Counted from the stretch's first letter, positions 1 to 9,708 are shown. The stretch is DNA of 64,000 nucleotides from Alicyclobacillus contaminans DSM 17975 (GCF_000429525.1 NZ_AUCA01000007.1:32498-96497); one strand, 5' to 3'. Notes: generated from the letters alone by a model not told the origin. Translations and numbers: made by a program.

Positions 1-711
1 AAAAAGGGACGGTTCAGTTTCAATGTGCGCGGGGGCCGCTGCGAGGCCTGCAAGGGCGACGGGATTATCAAAATTGAGATGCATTTCCTGCCGGACGTGT
101 ACGTGCCCTGTGAAGTCTGTAAGGGCAAGCGGTACAACCGCGAAACGCTCGAGGTGAAATACAAGGGGAAGAGCATCGCGGATGTGCTCGATATGACGGT
201 GGAGGACGCCTGCCAGTTCTTTGAGAACATCCCGCGGGTCGCGCGCAAGTTGCAAACGTTGGTGGACGTGGGATTGGGCTACATGAAACTGGGGCAGCCC
301 GCGACGACGCTGTCCGGCGGCGAGGCGCAGCGCGTCAAGTTGGCGTCCGAGCTACACCGGCGGTCCAACGGCCGCACGCTGTACATTCTTGACGAGCCCA
401 CGACCGGTCTGCACGTGGCCGACATTGAAAAACTGCTGGTTGTGCTTCATCGGTTGGTGGACGGCGGTGACACGGTGCTGGTCATCGAACATAACCTGGA
501 CGTCATCAAAACGGCGGACTATCTGATTGACCTCGGTCCGGAGGGAGGCGCCGGGGGCGGACAGGTGGTCGGTGTAGGGACGCCGGAAGAGTTGATCCGC
601 GTGGACGGATCGTATACTGGGAAATTCCTCAAACCCATCATGGAGCGCGATAAAGCACGGGCACGCGGTGAGCGGGTGCCGGCGGCAATCGCGCAGGGAA
701 GCAGCGCATGA
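1..711 (+). CDS. uvrA: UvrABC excinuclease subunit A, C-terminal part
   Basis: This is the C-terminal ~236 codons of UvrA, the damage-recognition ATPase of nucleotide excision repair. The gene enters from the left edge in frame from base 1. Visible are the C-terminal zinc finger (C-E-A-C-K-G-D-G, then C-E-V-C-K-G-K-R), the second ABC signature ([12 protein letters not shown]), Walker B ([12 protein letters not shown]) and the switch His (IEHNLDV). The tail is short and Ala/Arg-rich, as in many UvrA proteins. Its stop overlaps the start of the following regulator gene by 4 bp (ATGA), so the two are probably co-transcribed. The rest of the gene lies outside the window. Confidence 0.97.
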   Translation, partial: KKGRFSFNVRGGRCEACKGDGIIKIEMHFLPDVYVPCEVCKGKRYNRETLEVKYKGKSIADVLDMTVEDACQFFENIPRVARKLQTLVDVGLGYMKLGQPATTLSGGEAQRVKLASELHRRSNGRTLYILDEPTTGLHVADIEKLLVVLHRLVDGGDTVLVIEHNLDVIKTADYLIDLGPEGGAGGGQVVGVGTPEELIRVDGSYTGKFLKPIMERDKARARGERVPAAIAQGSSA

Positions 712-1826
712 GCGACTGGTGGAATGGAGTGATTGCCCATTGGGGGGCGGCGCTGCACATTCCACTCGCGGTCGAGCGGCTTTCTCCCAACGATGCGGAT
801 CTCCCGGTGGGAGAATGGCGGTTCGAAGGCGGGACGTGGAGGCTGCGGCTCGATGCAGAGTATTGTGTTGTCTGCTCGCGCTCGGACCTCTCGGACGCCA
901 CACGGGCGGCGCTGCGCTGGACGCTCGACATGGCGCGTCGCTCCTCGCGGCAGAGCTGGCAGTCGTGGTTGCGGGAACGGGTTCAACTCCGTTTGCAGGA
1001 CGGCGACGGCAAGCGTGGCGTAGAGATTGGATTCAGCGATGTGACGCCATCGCTCCCGGCCGGCTACTTGGTGTGGCTGCATCCGTGGTCTCCAAGCGGG
1101 CAGGCGGCTTCCGGGACGCATCATCCTGCCGGGCGGCCGTCCGTCGCCGACGTGGCGAATGCCCTGGCCGCCGGGAGTTGGCTCGGATGGCTGGACCCGG
1201 GACGGACGGTGCCCTACACAACGGGGCTCGTGTACTGTACGCTGAACGCACTGGACACGGCGCTGGATGACATGCTTCCCGACGGTGAACCGGACACCGT
1301 CTCGGCGTTTCGCGAGCTGCAACGGGTCAAGCAGTGGGTCTCGGCGCTGTTGGTTCAATTGGAGGCGGATCTATATTTTCCGGCGCGCGCGGTGGTGGGG
1401 GCTTCCATTCGGCACGCGGGCGATGTGGAATGGGCCATTCAGTCGCTGAGGGACACCTGGCGCGTGGCGTCCATGCCGCATCATGCCGAACGCGTATTGG
1501 GCTGGGGCGAAGCTGCGGTCGAGCATCTGCTGCTGGCCCTGTCCGGGCACAGTCGGTCACAGTTTCGAAAAATGGTGGAGTTGCGAACGATGGAGCCGCC
1601 GGTGGAACTGAGTGGAGAACTGTTGGAAACGCTGCTCGGCGTGATTCGTGCGGATCTGAACGTCAGTGAGGCCGCGCGCCTTCTGTACCTGCATCGCAAC
1701 ACGCTGCTCAACCGGATTGAGCGCATTCGCCAACACACGGGATACGATATCCGCCATTTTGCCGATGCTTTGGCCCTGTGGTTGCTGTACGTGCTCGAGT
1801 CGGTGCCGGGAGCATCCGACGCCTGA
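708..1826 (+). CDS. PucR/CdaR-type transcriptional regulator
   Basis: A 372-residue protein whose C-terminal ~60 residues match the helix-turn-helix of PucR/CdaR regulators: leucine-rich helix, [25 protein letters not shown], then the G-Y-D-I-R tail. The N-terminal 300 residues show no domain I can name and probably form the sensing part. The start codon lies inside the uvrA stop (4-bp overlap), which implies translational coupling. The sugar-ABC ATPase gene lies 140 bp downstream, so control of carbohydrate uptake is a reasonable guess, but no ligand can be read from the sequence. Confidence 0.85.
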   Translation: MSDWWNGVIAHWGAALHIPLAVERLSPNDADLPVGEWRFEGGTWRLRLDAEYCVVCSRSDLSDATRAALRWTLDMARRSSRQSWQSWLRERVQLRLQDGDGKRGVEIGFSDVTPSLPAGYLVWLHPWSPSGQAASGTHHPAGRPSVADVANALAAGSWLGWLDPGRTVPYTTGLVYCTLNALDTALDDMLPDGEPDTVSAFRELQRVKQWVSALLVQLEADLYFPARAVVGASIRHAGDVEWAIQSLRDTWRVASMPHHAERVLGWGEAAVEHLLLALSGHSRSQFRKMVELRTMEPPVELSGELLETLLGVIRADLNVSEAARLLYLHRNTLLNRIERIRQHTGYDIRHFADALALWLLYVLESVPGASDA

Positions 1827-1966
1827 GTGCGGAGTGCCCAATCCTCGGGTGGAAATCCGTGCACGTTGCCCGTCGGTGGCCTGTCGGCCCACCGGTATAC
1901 TGAGTCTGTATATTCACTCGGCAGTGATGGATGAGAGAATGCAGACGATGTGAGGGGGAGCTTGAC

Positions 1967-3091
1967 ATGGCTCGCGTGAAACTGGAGCATGTATGGAAGA
2001 AGTACACGAATGAAGTGGCGGCTGTCAAAGACTTCAACCTGGATATTCAGGACAAGGAGTTCGTGGTGTTTGTCGGTCCGTCCGGCTGCGGCAAGACCAC
2101 AACACTGCGCATGATTGCTGGGTTGGAGGATATTTCGTCCGGCGATCTGTACATTGGCGAACGCCGCGTGAATGACGTGGCGCCGAAAGACCGGGACATC
2201 GCGATGGTGTTCCAAAACTACGCGCTGTATCCGCATATGTCGGTCTATCAGAACATGGCATTCGCCCTCAAGCTGCGGAAAACGCCGAAGGATGAGATTG
2301 ACAAGCGCGTTCGTGAAGCGGCTCGCATCTTGGACATCTCGCATCTGTTGGATCGAAAGCCGAAGGCACTGTCCGGCGGTCAGCGGCAACGCGTGGCGCT
2401 GGGGCGGGCCATTGTCCGTGAACCACAGGTCTTTCTGATGGACGAACCGCTGTCCAACCTGGACGCCAAGCTGCGGGTGCAGATGCGGGCGGAGATTCGC
2501 AAACTGCATCAATCCATCCAGACCACGTTTATCTACGTGACGCACGACCAGACGGAAGCCATGACGATGGGCGACCGCATTGTCGTGATGCGCGACGGCG
2601 TCATTCAGCAGGCCGACACGCCGCAGCGCGTGTACAGCCATCCCGTGAATATGTTTGTCGCGGGTTTCATCGGATCGCCCGCGATGAACTTCCTGCGCGG
2701 AGAACTGGCCGAAGAGGGCGGTGCCCTGTACTTCCGTGCGCCGGAGATCAACATCCGACTGCCGGAAGGGCGTTATGAGGCGATTCGCGCCGCAAACGTG
2801 ATTGGCAAACCGGTCGTCCTCGGCATTCGTCCTGAGGATCTGCACAACGACGAGGTGTTTTTGCAAACGTATCCGGAGGCGACGCTGCAAACTCATGTCG
2901 AAGTTGTCGAACACATGGGTTCCGAATTGTATCTGCACGTGAATGTGGGCGGTCAAACGGTGGTGGCCCGCGTCAACGCGCGCTTCGATGTGCGTCCTGG
3001 CACGAATTTGTCGCTGGCGCTCGACCTGAACAAGATCCACGTCTTCGATGCAGAAACGGAAGCAGCGATCCCCCATCCAACGCAGGGGTGA
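1967..3091 (+). CDS. msmX: Sugar ABC transporter ATP-binding protein, MsmX/UgpC type
   Basis: A 374-residue ATPase of the MalK/MsmX/UgpC group, which powers CUT1 sugar importers from the cytoplasm. It has Walker A (GPSGCGKTT), Q-loop (VFQNYALYPHMSV), signature (LSGGQRQRVALGRA), Walker B (VFLMDEPLSNLD) and switch His (VTHDQTEAM), then a C-terminal TOBE region of ~130 residues. I chose the ATG at 1967 because a GGGGGAG ribosome-binding site precedes it; an upstream in-frame start has none. No permease or binding-protein genes are nearby, as expected for an MsmX-type ATPase that serves several transporters. hprK follows after 6 bp. Confidence 0.93.
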   Translation: MARVKLEHVWKKYTNEVAAVKDFNLDIQDKEFVVFVGPSGCGKTTTLRMIAGLEDISSGDLYIGERRVNDVAPKDRDIAMVFQNYALYPHMSVYQNMAFALKLRKTPKDEIDKRVREAARILDISHLLDRKPKALSGGQRQRVALGRAIVREPQVFLMDEPLSNLDAKLRVQMRAEIRKLHQSIQTTFIYVTHDQTEAMTMGDRIVVMRDGVIQQADTPQRVYSHPVNMFVAGFIGSPAMNFLRGELAEEGGALYFRAPEINIRLPEGRYEAIRAANVIGKPVVLGIRPEDLHNDEVFLQTYPEATLQTHVEVVEHMGSELYLHVNVGGQTVVARVNARFDVRPGTNLSLALDLNKIHVFDAETEAAIPHPTQG

Positions 3092-3097
3092 TAGCGA

Positions 3098-4036
3098 ATG
3101 AGTAAGTTGCGGTCGGTGACCGTGGAGGAACTGGTGGAAGGCGTCGGGCTGACGGTGTTCACCCCGTCAGCAGACATGTCGCGGAAAATTACAACGGTAG
3201 ACATCCACCGCCCCGGCTTGGCACTGGCCGGCTACCTTCGGTATCATGCGGCGGAGCGCATCCAGCTGTTGGGACGCACCGAGTTGTCTTTCCTCAACGG
3301 CATGGACAAGCGAGAACAGGCGTTGCGGTTGTTTGCCTTCTGTTCCTATGAACAGACACCGTGCCTGATTGTCACGCGCGGAGAGGCTCCGCCAGAACTG
3401 TTGTTGAAAGAGGCCACGTCGCGCGGTCTGCCCGTGCTCGGAACCAAAATGGTGACCACGCGGGCGGCTGCGGTGCTCTCCAACTTTCTCGAAGAACAAC
3501 TTGCGCCGGAAATCATGGTGCATGGCGTGCTCGTCGACGTGTACGGGATTGGCATCCTCATCACCGGATCGAGTGGGATAGGCAAGAGCGAGACCGCGCT
3601 GGAATTGATTAAGCGCGGTCACCGACTGGTGGCGGATGACGCGGTGATTCTCCGGCAGGTGGCGGACGACACTCTGGTGGGCAGTCCGCCGCCGCTGCTC
3701 AAATACCTGCTCGAGATTCGCGGGCTCGGCGTGCTCAATGCGATGACGCTATTCGGCGCCGGCTCCGTCCGCACCCATAAGAAGGTGGCGATGACGATTC
3801 ACCTGGAGGCGTGGCAGGACGATGTGGCCTATGATCGACTGGGCATTGACGAGCAAACGGTGCGCATTCTCGACACGGAGATTCCTTCTCTGACGGTGCC
3901 GGTTCGACCGGGGAGAAACCTGGCGGTCATTGTCGAGGTCGCGGCCATGAACCATCGCTTGAAGCGAATCGGGTACAATGCGGCGCGCGCGTTCTCCGAG
4001 GAATTGGCTCAGGCGATTGGGCAACACCATGAATGA
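3098..4036 (+). CDS. hprK: HPr kinase/phosphorylase
   Basis: A 312-residue bifunctional enzyme that phosphorylates and dephosphorylates Ser46 of HPr and Crh, the signal for carbon catabolite repression through CcpA. The N-terminal domain is followed by H-G-V-L-V-D-V-Y-G-I-G-I-L-I-T-G, the P-loop GSSGIGKS at about residues 157-164 and the HprK signature LEIRGLGVLNA near residue 205. It starts 6 bp after the MsmX-type ATPase, so sugar uptake and its regulator share an operon. The likely substrate Crh is encoded ~10 kb downstream. A hairpin terminator follows. Confidence 0.97.
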   Translation: MSKLRSVTVEELVEGVGLTVFTPSADMSRKITTVDIHRPGLALAGYLRYHAAERIQLLGRTELSFLNGMDKREQALRLFAFCSYEQTPCLIVTRGEAPPELLLKEATSRGLPVLGTKMVTTRAAAVLSNFLEEQLAPEIMVHGVLVDVYGIGILITGSSGIGKSETALELIKRGHRLVADDAVILRQVADDTLVGSPPPLLKYLLEIRGLGVLNAMTLFGAGSVRTHKKVAMTIHLEAWQDDVAYDRLGIDEQTVRILDTEIPSLTVPVRPGRNLAVIVEVAAMNHRLKRIGYNAARAFSEELAQAIGQHHE

Positions 4037-4059
4037 CCATCCCGACGCTGGATGAAAGC

Positions 4060-4100
4060 AAGCCCGTGATCCGACCGGATCGCGGGCTTCATGTTGTTGG
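4060..4100 (+). terminator. Rho-independent terminator after hprK
   Basis: A 13-bp stem (4060-4072 with 4077-4089, one G-T wobble) with a 4-base loop, followed by a modestly T-rich stretch. It closes the uvrA-to-hprK gene run. Confidence 0.7.
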
Positions 4101-4207
4101 GAAAGCGTGGATCGTGGCGATGATTGAAGGAATTTTGACGTTTGCGTCGAATTACCCCACTTGGCTCAGTGTGATATGAAGGGCAAGATGGGGAAGGGGT
4201 CGGTCGA

Positions 4208-5566
4208 GTGAACTGGTTCGCCCGAGCGCGTAGAGCGCCCGCGCGATTGCCTGCGGCAAGTGCGGAAAGCAAAGGGACAAGCAGCAATTCTCGATGGCAG
4301 CGATGGTATTCGGGATGGCGGCGAGAGTGGCAACGGATTTCACCCACGCGATTGTACTTCGCTTCTGCAGTTTCGTTGGCAGTGTTTTTCGGTGCATCCT
4401 ACCTCGCAGTCTCCGCAATTCACAGCACGTCAGACTGGAAACGGGTATTTAGCAACGGTACGTACGTTGGCATGATCCCCAACGATGATGAAGTGGTCGC
4501 CTCCGTTCAGCGGTTGGCAGTTGGGTACCATGTGGATGTGCGTATGGAGGACGTGCACACCAGCGTTCCCAGCACGTATGATTGGCAAATGGCCGCGGGC
4601 CTGCCGGTGACGGCGGTCGCGGTGATGTATAATGGGAAACCCGTTGTCTACACGGCGGACGATGCGTCGGCCACCCAAGTGCTGCAACGGGTTCAACAGG
4701 CGTTGGCCCCGACCGGCGTCGCGGCGGATGATGTGCAGTTCGCCGGCAAAGTTGCCTTGCAACCGACGGTGGTCAGTGTGGCCAACGTGATGAGTCCGGA
4801 TTCTGCGGTGCGCTATATTTTACACCCTTCCCGCACCACGCTGGTGGGCCGCGGCATCAGTTTGCGCATGATTGCGGACGGCGCCGATGCATCGCGCGCG
4901 GTTTCACCTCCGTCGACCGCCGAGGCACCGCTGATGGCGGTGGAGGCGGATGTGACGGTGTCTCGAGAAGTCGCGGTGCCGTACACCATCCAGTACGTTA
5001 AATCCAATCAACTGGCGGCCGGCACGGTGAAGGTACAACGTCACGGACAGCCGGGGAAGAAGCGAGAGCAAGTGGAGGTTCGCTACGTGAACGGGAAGCC
5101 GGTTGGACAAAAGGTTGTTCAACAGACGGTTCTGCAATCTCCGCAACCGGAGGTGGCGTTGCTCGGAATCAACAACGGGGTGGCTTCCGGCAGTTGGCAA
5201 TGGCCGAGTCCATACACGGATATCACGTCTCCGTTCGGCTATCGGTCGCTCGACGGCGGGGAGATGCATCCGGGGGTGGACATTGGATGCCCCATCGGTA
5301 CGCCGGTGTACGCGTCGAACAACGGCGTCGTGGAAGAGGCCGGCTGGAACAGCGGGGGATACGGGAACTGGATCAAGATCAACAATGGGAATGGCATTGA
5401 AACGGTATATGGTCATTTGTCGCGCCCCGTGGTGCACGCGGGACAGACGGTCAGCAAAGGCCAGTTGATTGGCTATTCCGGCGATACCGGCCATGTGACG
5501 GGGCCCCATCTGCATTACGAAGTGCGTATCAACGGCCGACCGGTGGAACCAACCCCGTACATGTGA
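4208..5566 (+). CDS. Membrane-anchored M23 peptidase with G5 domain
   Basis: A 452-residue protein predicted to be anchored in the membrane with its bulk outside. It has a basic N-terminus, one transmembrane segment at about residues 50-70, a long extracellular linker, a G5-like domain at about 246-325 and a C-terminal LytM/M23 zinc peptidase domain from about 340. Zinc-ligand motifs are H-P-G-V-D-I-G and H-L-H-Y-E-V-R. The GTG start is preceded by GGAAGGGG. A cell-wall remodelling role is likely; family members can also act in sporulation, but nothing here decides this. It converges on argS across a shared terminator. Confidence 0.9.
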   Translation: MNWFARARRAPARLPAASAESKGTSSNSRWQRWYSGWRREWQRISPTRLYFASAVSLAVFFGASYLAVSAIHSTSDWKRVFSNGTYVGMIPNDDEVVASVQRLAVGYHVDVRMEDVHTSVPSTYDWQMAAGLPVTAVAVMYNGKPVVYTADDASATQVLQRVQQALAPTGVAADDVQFAGKVALQPTVVSVANVMSPDSAVRYILHPSRTTLVGRGISLRMIADGADASRAVSPPSTAEAPLMAVEADVTVSREVAVPYTIQYVKSNQLAAGTVKVQRHGQPGKKREQVEVRYVNGKPVGQKVVQQTVLQSPQPEVALLGINNGVASGSWQWPSPYTDITSPFGYRSLDGGEMHPGVDIGCPIGTPVYASNNGVVEEAGWNSGGYGNWIKINNGNGIETVYGHLSRPVVHAGQTVSKGQLIGYSGDTGHVTGPHLHYEVRINGRPVEPTPYM

Positions 5567-5617
5567 CGGCTGCGTGCCAGGAGTCCGCAGCGTCGTTCAA
5601 ACCGCATCGGAAATGAT

Positions 5618-5653
5618 AGAGCCAGAGGAGGCGGCCTCCTCTGGCTCTTGTAT
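5618..5653. terminator. Bidirectional terminator between M23 gene and argS
   Basis: A perfect 15-bp inverted repeat (5618-5632 with 5634-5648) followed by TTGTATTT on the plus strand. It lies between two convergent genes and can end both transcripts. Confidence 0.85.
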
Positions 5654-5687
5654 TTATGAGGCGAAATCGGTGGATTGCCTCAGAGAC

Positions 5688-7418
5688 TCACATCGCGGTC
5701 GGGGCCTTCAAGCCCAACAGATGCAGCCCGTACGCGAGTGCGCTGCGCACCGCGTCGGTCAGCGCCAGGCGCTGGTCGCGCGCCGCTTCCGCGCTGAGAA
5801 TGGGACAGTCGTGGTAGAACCGGTTGAAGGCGTGGCAGACGTCCAACAGGAAGCGAGCGATGAGGGACGGATCGAGCTCGTCCACCGCCCGTTCCAACAC
5901 TTCCTGGGCCTGCGCCAGAACGGTGATCAGCCGCCATTCGGCGTCGTGCACGTCCACCAGGTTGTCCACGCTGCCCGCCTGGCCGGGCGTGGCTTCCGCC
6001 TTGCGCAGGACGCTGCAGGCTCGGGCGTGGGTGTACTGCACGTAGGGACCGGTTTCTCCATCGAAGTTGAGGACTTCTTCGTATCGGAAATCGACATCGT
6101 GCATGCGGTACGACTTCAGATCATTGAAGATCACCGCGCCGATGCCAACGGCTTCCGCCACCGAGTCCTTGTCTTCCAGGGAAGGATTTTTCTCCTCGAT
6201 GATCCGCTTGGCCTCGGCGACGGCCTTGTCCAAAACGTCTTCCAAATACACGATTTTGCCGCGGCGCGTGGACATCCGTTCGCCGTTGTACTTCATCATG
6301 CCGAATGCTACGTGTTGGCAGTTGGCGGCCCAGGAGCGTCCCATCAACTCGAGCACTTTGAACACCTGTTGGAAATGCAGCGTCTGTTCGGCGCCGACCA
6401 CGTACAGCAGGGTGTCCGCGCCGAACTGGTCGTGGCGGTAGTTGGCCGCTGCCAAATCGCGAGTGGCGTAAATCGTAGCACCGTCCGATTTCACGATGAT
6501 GCAAGGAGGCATGTTCCAAGCGGAAAGATCAACCACTTCCGCCCCATCGCTTTCCACGAGCAGCCCCTTCGACCGAAGCTCGTCCACCACGACCTGCATC
6601 ATGTCGTTGTAGAAACTTTCGCCCAAGTAATGGTCAAACTGGACGCCCAGCCGATGGTACATCGCGCGGAACACTTTCAGGCTTTCGTCGATGAACCACT
6701 GCCACAGGCGAGTGGCCTCGGCATCTCCTTCTTCCAGCTTCTTAAACCATTCCCTGGCCTCGTCATCCAGTTCAGGATGCTTTTCTGCTTCGTCGTGGAA
6801 GCGGACGTACAGCGAAAACAGTTCACGCACGGGGTTCGCGCGGACCACGGCCTCGTCTCCCCACTTGCGGTATGCGACGATGATCTTGCCGAACTGCGTT
6901 CCCCAATCGCCGAGATGGTTGATGCCGACGACGCGCCAGCCATCCGCCTCCAACAGGTGAACAATGGCCTGGCCAATCACGGTGGAGCGAAGATGGCCCA
7001 CGCCAAACGGTTTCGCGATGTTCGGCGACGAATAGTCGATGGCAGCGGTGCGCCCTTGCCCGCGTTGGCGCGAAAACCACTGCTCGGGATGGCTCTGCAG
7101 GGTGCGAACCACGTCCCGCATCAGCGCATCCCGGTTCAGTTGAACATTCACGTAGCCCCCTGTTGCCTCCGCACGGGCAAAAGCAGGGTGTTCCGCCAAT
7201 GCCGAGGCTACGTCCTTGGCGATGTCCGCTGGGTTCCTGCGCAATGTCTTCGCAAACCGGAAGCACGGCAACGCCAGGTCTCCGAGATCTGGATTCGGCG
7301 GGTATTCCAGATGTTCCACAATGTCCTCCGCAGGCACTTTCAGCACGTCGGCGACCTGCTCGGCAAACGTCAGTTTCTGCTGCAGCATTGTCGGTTGATT
7401 CACTCCAATTCCGGTCAT
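5688..7418 (-). CDS. argS: Arginyl-tRNA synthetase
   Basis: A 576-residue class I synthetase that charges tRNA-Arg. It has the N-terminal additional domain, S-S-P-N-I-A-K-P-F-G-V-G-H-L-R-S containing the HIGH-type motif, G-E-R-M-S-T-R-R-G-K in the KMSKS position (the form normal for many ArgS), and a C-terminal anticodon-binding helical domain with Y-V-Q-Y-T-H-A-R. It is slightly longer than B. subtilis ArgS (about 556). No strong ribosome-binding site precedes 7418; an in-frame GTG near 7403 or ATG at 7388 are alternative starts. A consensus-like promoter lies upstream. Confidence 0.96.
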   Translation of the reverse strand: MTGIGVNQPTMLQQKLTFAEQVADVLKVPAEDIVEHLEYPPNPDLGDLALPCFRFAKTLRRNPADIAKDVASALAEHPAFARAEATGGYVNVQLNRDALMRDVVRTLQSHPEQWFSRQRGQGRTAAIDYSSPNIAKPFGVGHLRSTVIGQAIVHLLEADGWRVVGINHLGDWGTQFGKIIVAYRKWGDEAVVRANPVRELFSLYVRFHDEAEKHPELDDEAREWFKKLEEGDAEATRLWQWFIDESLKVFRAMYHRLGVQFDHYLGESFYNDMMQVVVDELRSKGLLVESDGAEVVDLSAWNMPPCIIVKSDGATIYATRDLAAANYRHDQFGADTLLYVVGAEQTLHFQQVFKVLELMGRSWAANCQHVAFGMMKYNGERMSTRRGKIVYLEDVLDKAVAEAKRIIEEKNPSLEDKDSVAEAVGIGAVIFNDLKSYRMHDVDFRYEEVLNFDGETGPYVQYTHARACSVLRKAEATPGQAGSVDNLVDVHDAEWRLITVLAQAQEVLERAVDELDPSLIARFLLDVCHAFNRFYHDCPILSAEAARDQRLALTDAVRSALAYGLHLLGLKAPTAM

Positions 7419-7481
7419 GACATGAAGCGTTTTGCTGAATCTCTCGTCGACAGACGCAGTGCAAAACGCTGGAATTGAATT

Positions 7482-7510
7482 ATTATATCATGCCCAAGAT
7501 GGCCCGTGAA
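7482..7510 (-). promoter_or_regulatory. Sigma-A-type promoter for argS
   Basis: Read on the minus strand: TTCACG (7505-7510), 17-bp spacer, TATAAT (7482-7487). The -10 is a perfect match and the spacing ideal. It overlaps the left arm of the inverted repeat at 7506-7560. Confidence 0.7.
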
Positions 7511-7560
7511 CTTCATGTGGTCTGGCCCATATGGTATACTCGACGTACCGCGAAGTTCAC
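7506..7560. repeat. Inverted repeat GTGAACTTC / GAAGTTCAC between divergent promoters
   Basis: Perfect 9-bp arms at 7506-7514 and 7552-7560, 37 bp apart. They flank a plus-strand promoter core, and the left arm overlaps the argS -35. A two-site operator or cruciform is possible; no regulator can be named. Confidence 0.6.
7512..7540 (+). promoter_or_regulatory. Promoter for the TPR gene
   Basis: TTCATG (7512-7517), 17-bp spacer, TATACT (7535-7540) preceded by TGG, so an extended -10. The -35 is weak. It points at the TPR gene starting at 7640. Confidence 0.5.
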
Positions 7561-7639
7561 ATAATCACGACTCGTGACCTTTGAGCAATGGGATAAATTC
7601 GGGATTGACACCCCGATGCTGTGAACTGGAGGTGTCTGC

Positions 7640-9367
7640 GTGGACTCGCAGCGGCAAATGGGCGCGCGGAACGGTCGTCGAAACGGCAACGTGATTGCCA
7701 TGCGCCTGGATGCAGCGTTCTTCTTCGAACGCGGTGTGCGTTATCTGGAGCGAAATGACATGAAGCGAGCGCTGAAAGCGTTTCGCAAAACGATTGAATA
7801 CGAACCGGACAATCCGGTGAATCATTGCAATCTGGCCGGCGTACTGGCCGAATTGGGCGATTTTGAAGCATCCAATGAGATCCTGTTGCATGTTCTGCAG
7901 GATCTCGATCCCGACATGGCCGAGTGCCGCTTCTATCTGGCGAACAACTACGCCAATATGGGACAGTACGAAGCGGCCGAAGAGTGCGTCCTGAGCTATT
8001 TGGATGCCTGTCCGGACGGCGAATTCGCCGAAGAGGCGGAGGAGATGCTCGACATTCTGCTGGACGAGTTCGGCGGCGGCAAGGCGTACGCGCGGTGGCA
8101 GGAGCGGCGCCGACAGGAGGAGCGCGCGTCCGCGTTGAAGGATGGACGCCACCTGCTGGAAAACGGGCAGTTTGAAGCAGCCATGGAGTGGCTTGAGCGG
8201 ACCATCGACCGCGAACCGGAGAATATGGCAGCGCGCAACAACCTGTCCCTGGCCTACTATTACACAGGCCAGTATGAGCGGGCGGTGGCCTGCGCGGAAC
8301 AGGTGCTCGCGAAGGAACCAGGGAACCTGCACGCGCTCTGCAATCTCACGGTCTTTCTGGCGCATCTCGGGCCGCGGGAAGCGTTTCTTGAGTGCGTTCG
8401 CAAAGTGAAAAACCTCTTTCCGTTGCACTATGATCACGCCATGAAACTGGGTACGACGCTGGGATTGGTAGGAGAGCACCGGGCAGCGCTCGAGGTGTTC
8501 CGCAAACTGGCTCGGATGGTTGGCACGCCGGAGCCGACCCTGGTGCATTGTCTGGCGGCTGCGGCGGCCAACACTCGGCAGTACCGGATGGCCCGCTATT
8601 GGTGGCGTCAGCTGCAGCGCGACGACGAAGTCAAGGATGTAGCCGCCTACTTTCTTGCGTGCCTGGATGAAGCCGAACGCAGCAACAAGCCGTTGCGCTT
8701 CAGCTACCAATACGAAATTCCGGCGCAGACTCAGTGGGTCAATATGCATCGCCGCCTGAGCAGCATCGATGTTGAGGAGTGGCGCAATCATCCGCTGCTG
8801 CGCGCGATGCTGTACTGGGCGCTGCGCAACGGCGAGGAGGATGCGCAGTACGCCGCGATTCGGTTGCTCTGTCACTTGGCGGATGACGATGCGGAAAAGG
8901 CGCTGCGCTCGTTTTTGAAACGTTCGGACATTTCCTTTGGGGTTCAGGCTGCCGCGCTCTACGCGCTGCAGCGGATGGGGGCGCGCGGACGCATCGAATG
9001 GATGCAAGACGGAGTGCCGACGTCCCTGCGCATGTCGGAGGTGCCGCGCGACATCATTCTCTCCGTGCGTTCGGAGTGGAGGGAGATCTACAATGCGGCG
9101 GAACAGTGGCTGCGGCTGGCGCACAAATCCCGCTACGTCCGCGAAGCTAAACAGGTGTGGTGCGATTTTCTGAAACACGCGTTTCAGCGGGCCCAATGGC
9201 ATCTCGGAAAGCCGGATATTTGGACGGCTGCACTGCTGTATGTTGTCTTGAAACGCCACAAGGAACCGATTCGCCAGAAGTACCTTGCCGAGGCGTTCCA
9301 CGTGTCCGTCTCGTCCCTCAGCAAGGCCGCCGCGCGGTTGACTCAATTCTTTGTCAAGATGCCGTGA
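7640..9367 (+). CDS. TPR-repeat protein (YvcD-like by position)
   Basis: A 575-residue soluble protein with tetratricopeptide repeats over roughly residues 20-110 and 170-260 (A-F-F-F-E-R-G-V-R-Y-L, N-H-C-N-L-A-G-V-L-A-E-L-G, A-R-N-N-L-S-L-A-Y-Y-Y-T-G-Q-Y), suggesting a protein-interaction scaffold. The C-terminal half is helical, and its last ~60 residues may include a winged-helix-like segment. The GTG start follows GGAGGTG. In B. subtilis a TPR protein (YvcD) sits directly before trxB and yvcI; here the Nudix gene follows but trxB is missing. Partner proteins cannot be identified. Confidence 0.82.
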   Translation: MDSQRQMGARNGRRNGNVIAMRLDAAFFFERGVRYLERNDMKRALKAFRKTIEYEPDNPVNHCNLAGVLAELGDFEASNEILLHVLQDLDPDMAECRFYLANNYANMGQYEAAEECVLSYLDACPDGEFAEEAEEMLDILLDEFGGGKAYARWQERRRQEERASALKDGRHLLENGQFEAAMEWLERTIDREPENMAARNNLSLAYYYTGQYERAVACAEQVLAKEPGNLHALCNLTVFLAHLGPREAFLECVRKVKNLFPLHYDHAMKLGTTLGLVGEHRAALEVFRKLARMVGTPEPTLVHCLAAAAANTRQYRMARYWWRQLQRDDEVKDVAAYFLACLDEAERSNKPLRFSYQYEIPAQTQWVNMHRRLSSIDVEEWRNHPLLRAMLYWALRNGEEDAQYAAIRLLCHLADDDAEKALRSFLKRSDISFGVQAAALYALQRMGARGRIEWMQDGVPTSLRMSEVPRDIILSVRSEWREIYNAAEQWLRLAHKSRYVREAKQVWCDFLKHAFQRAQWHLGKPDIWTAALLYVVLKRHKEPIRQKYLAEAFHVSVSSLSKAAARLTQFFVKMP

Positions 9368-9414
9368 CGGGGTGTGGGTGGGCGGCAGTGCATCCGCTGG
9401 GATGGAAAATAGTT

Positions 9415-9470
9415 GCTGTCACATTTTCTTAAACGGACTGTAACACAAATGAAATCTGAGGGCGCTACGA
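9415..9470 (+). promoter_or_regulatory. Direct repeats CTGTCACA / CTGTAACA with possible promoter
   Basis: Two CTGT-ACA motifs spaced 22 bp (two helical turns) lie upstream of a TACGAT -10-like hexamer near 9465. The arrangement recalls PhoP/PhoB-type boxes, but no phosphate gene follows; only a terminator at 9516 does. Function uncertain. Confidence 0.3.
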
Positions 9471-9515
9471 TACAGGTGCATCACATTTGACCCCCTTTTC
9501 GATAGAACCACATTG

Positions 9516-9547
9516 GGCGCCGTCCACCGGCGCCAATTTTTTTCTCA
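9516..9547 (+). terminator. Rho-independent terminator
   Basis: A perfect 7-bp GC stem (9516-9522 with 9528-9534) with a 5-base loop, followed by AATTTTTTTC. It ends either the TPR-gene transcript or a short RNA starting near 9475. Confidence 0.85.
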
Positions 9548-9708
9548 ACGGCTTCCATGCTATGCTACTTTATAGAGGTTGGCGTTTTGCGATTCGTTGA
9601 CGGAGATTCACGTCGGTCACCGGTCCACGGCACTGGCGGCAGCCGGTTGGGATGGGAGCAACCGCAGTCGGCTGGACGGTGCGCTGCAAAACGCCGGAGG
9701 TGAATCAG

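Noticed and set aside
5574..7478. Long open frame (634 codons) on the strand opposite argS
   Set aside because: It mirrors argS codons, shows no protein family and lacks a good ribosome-binding site; argS has all synthetase motifs.
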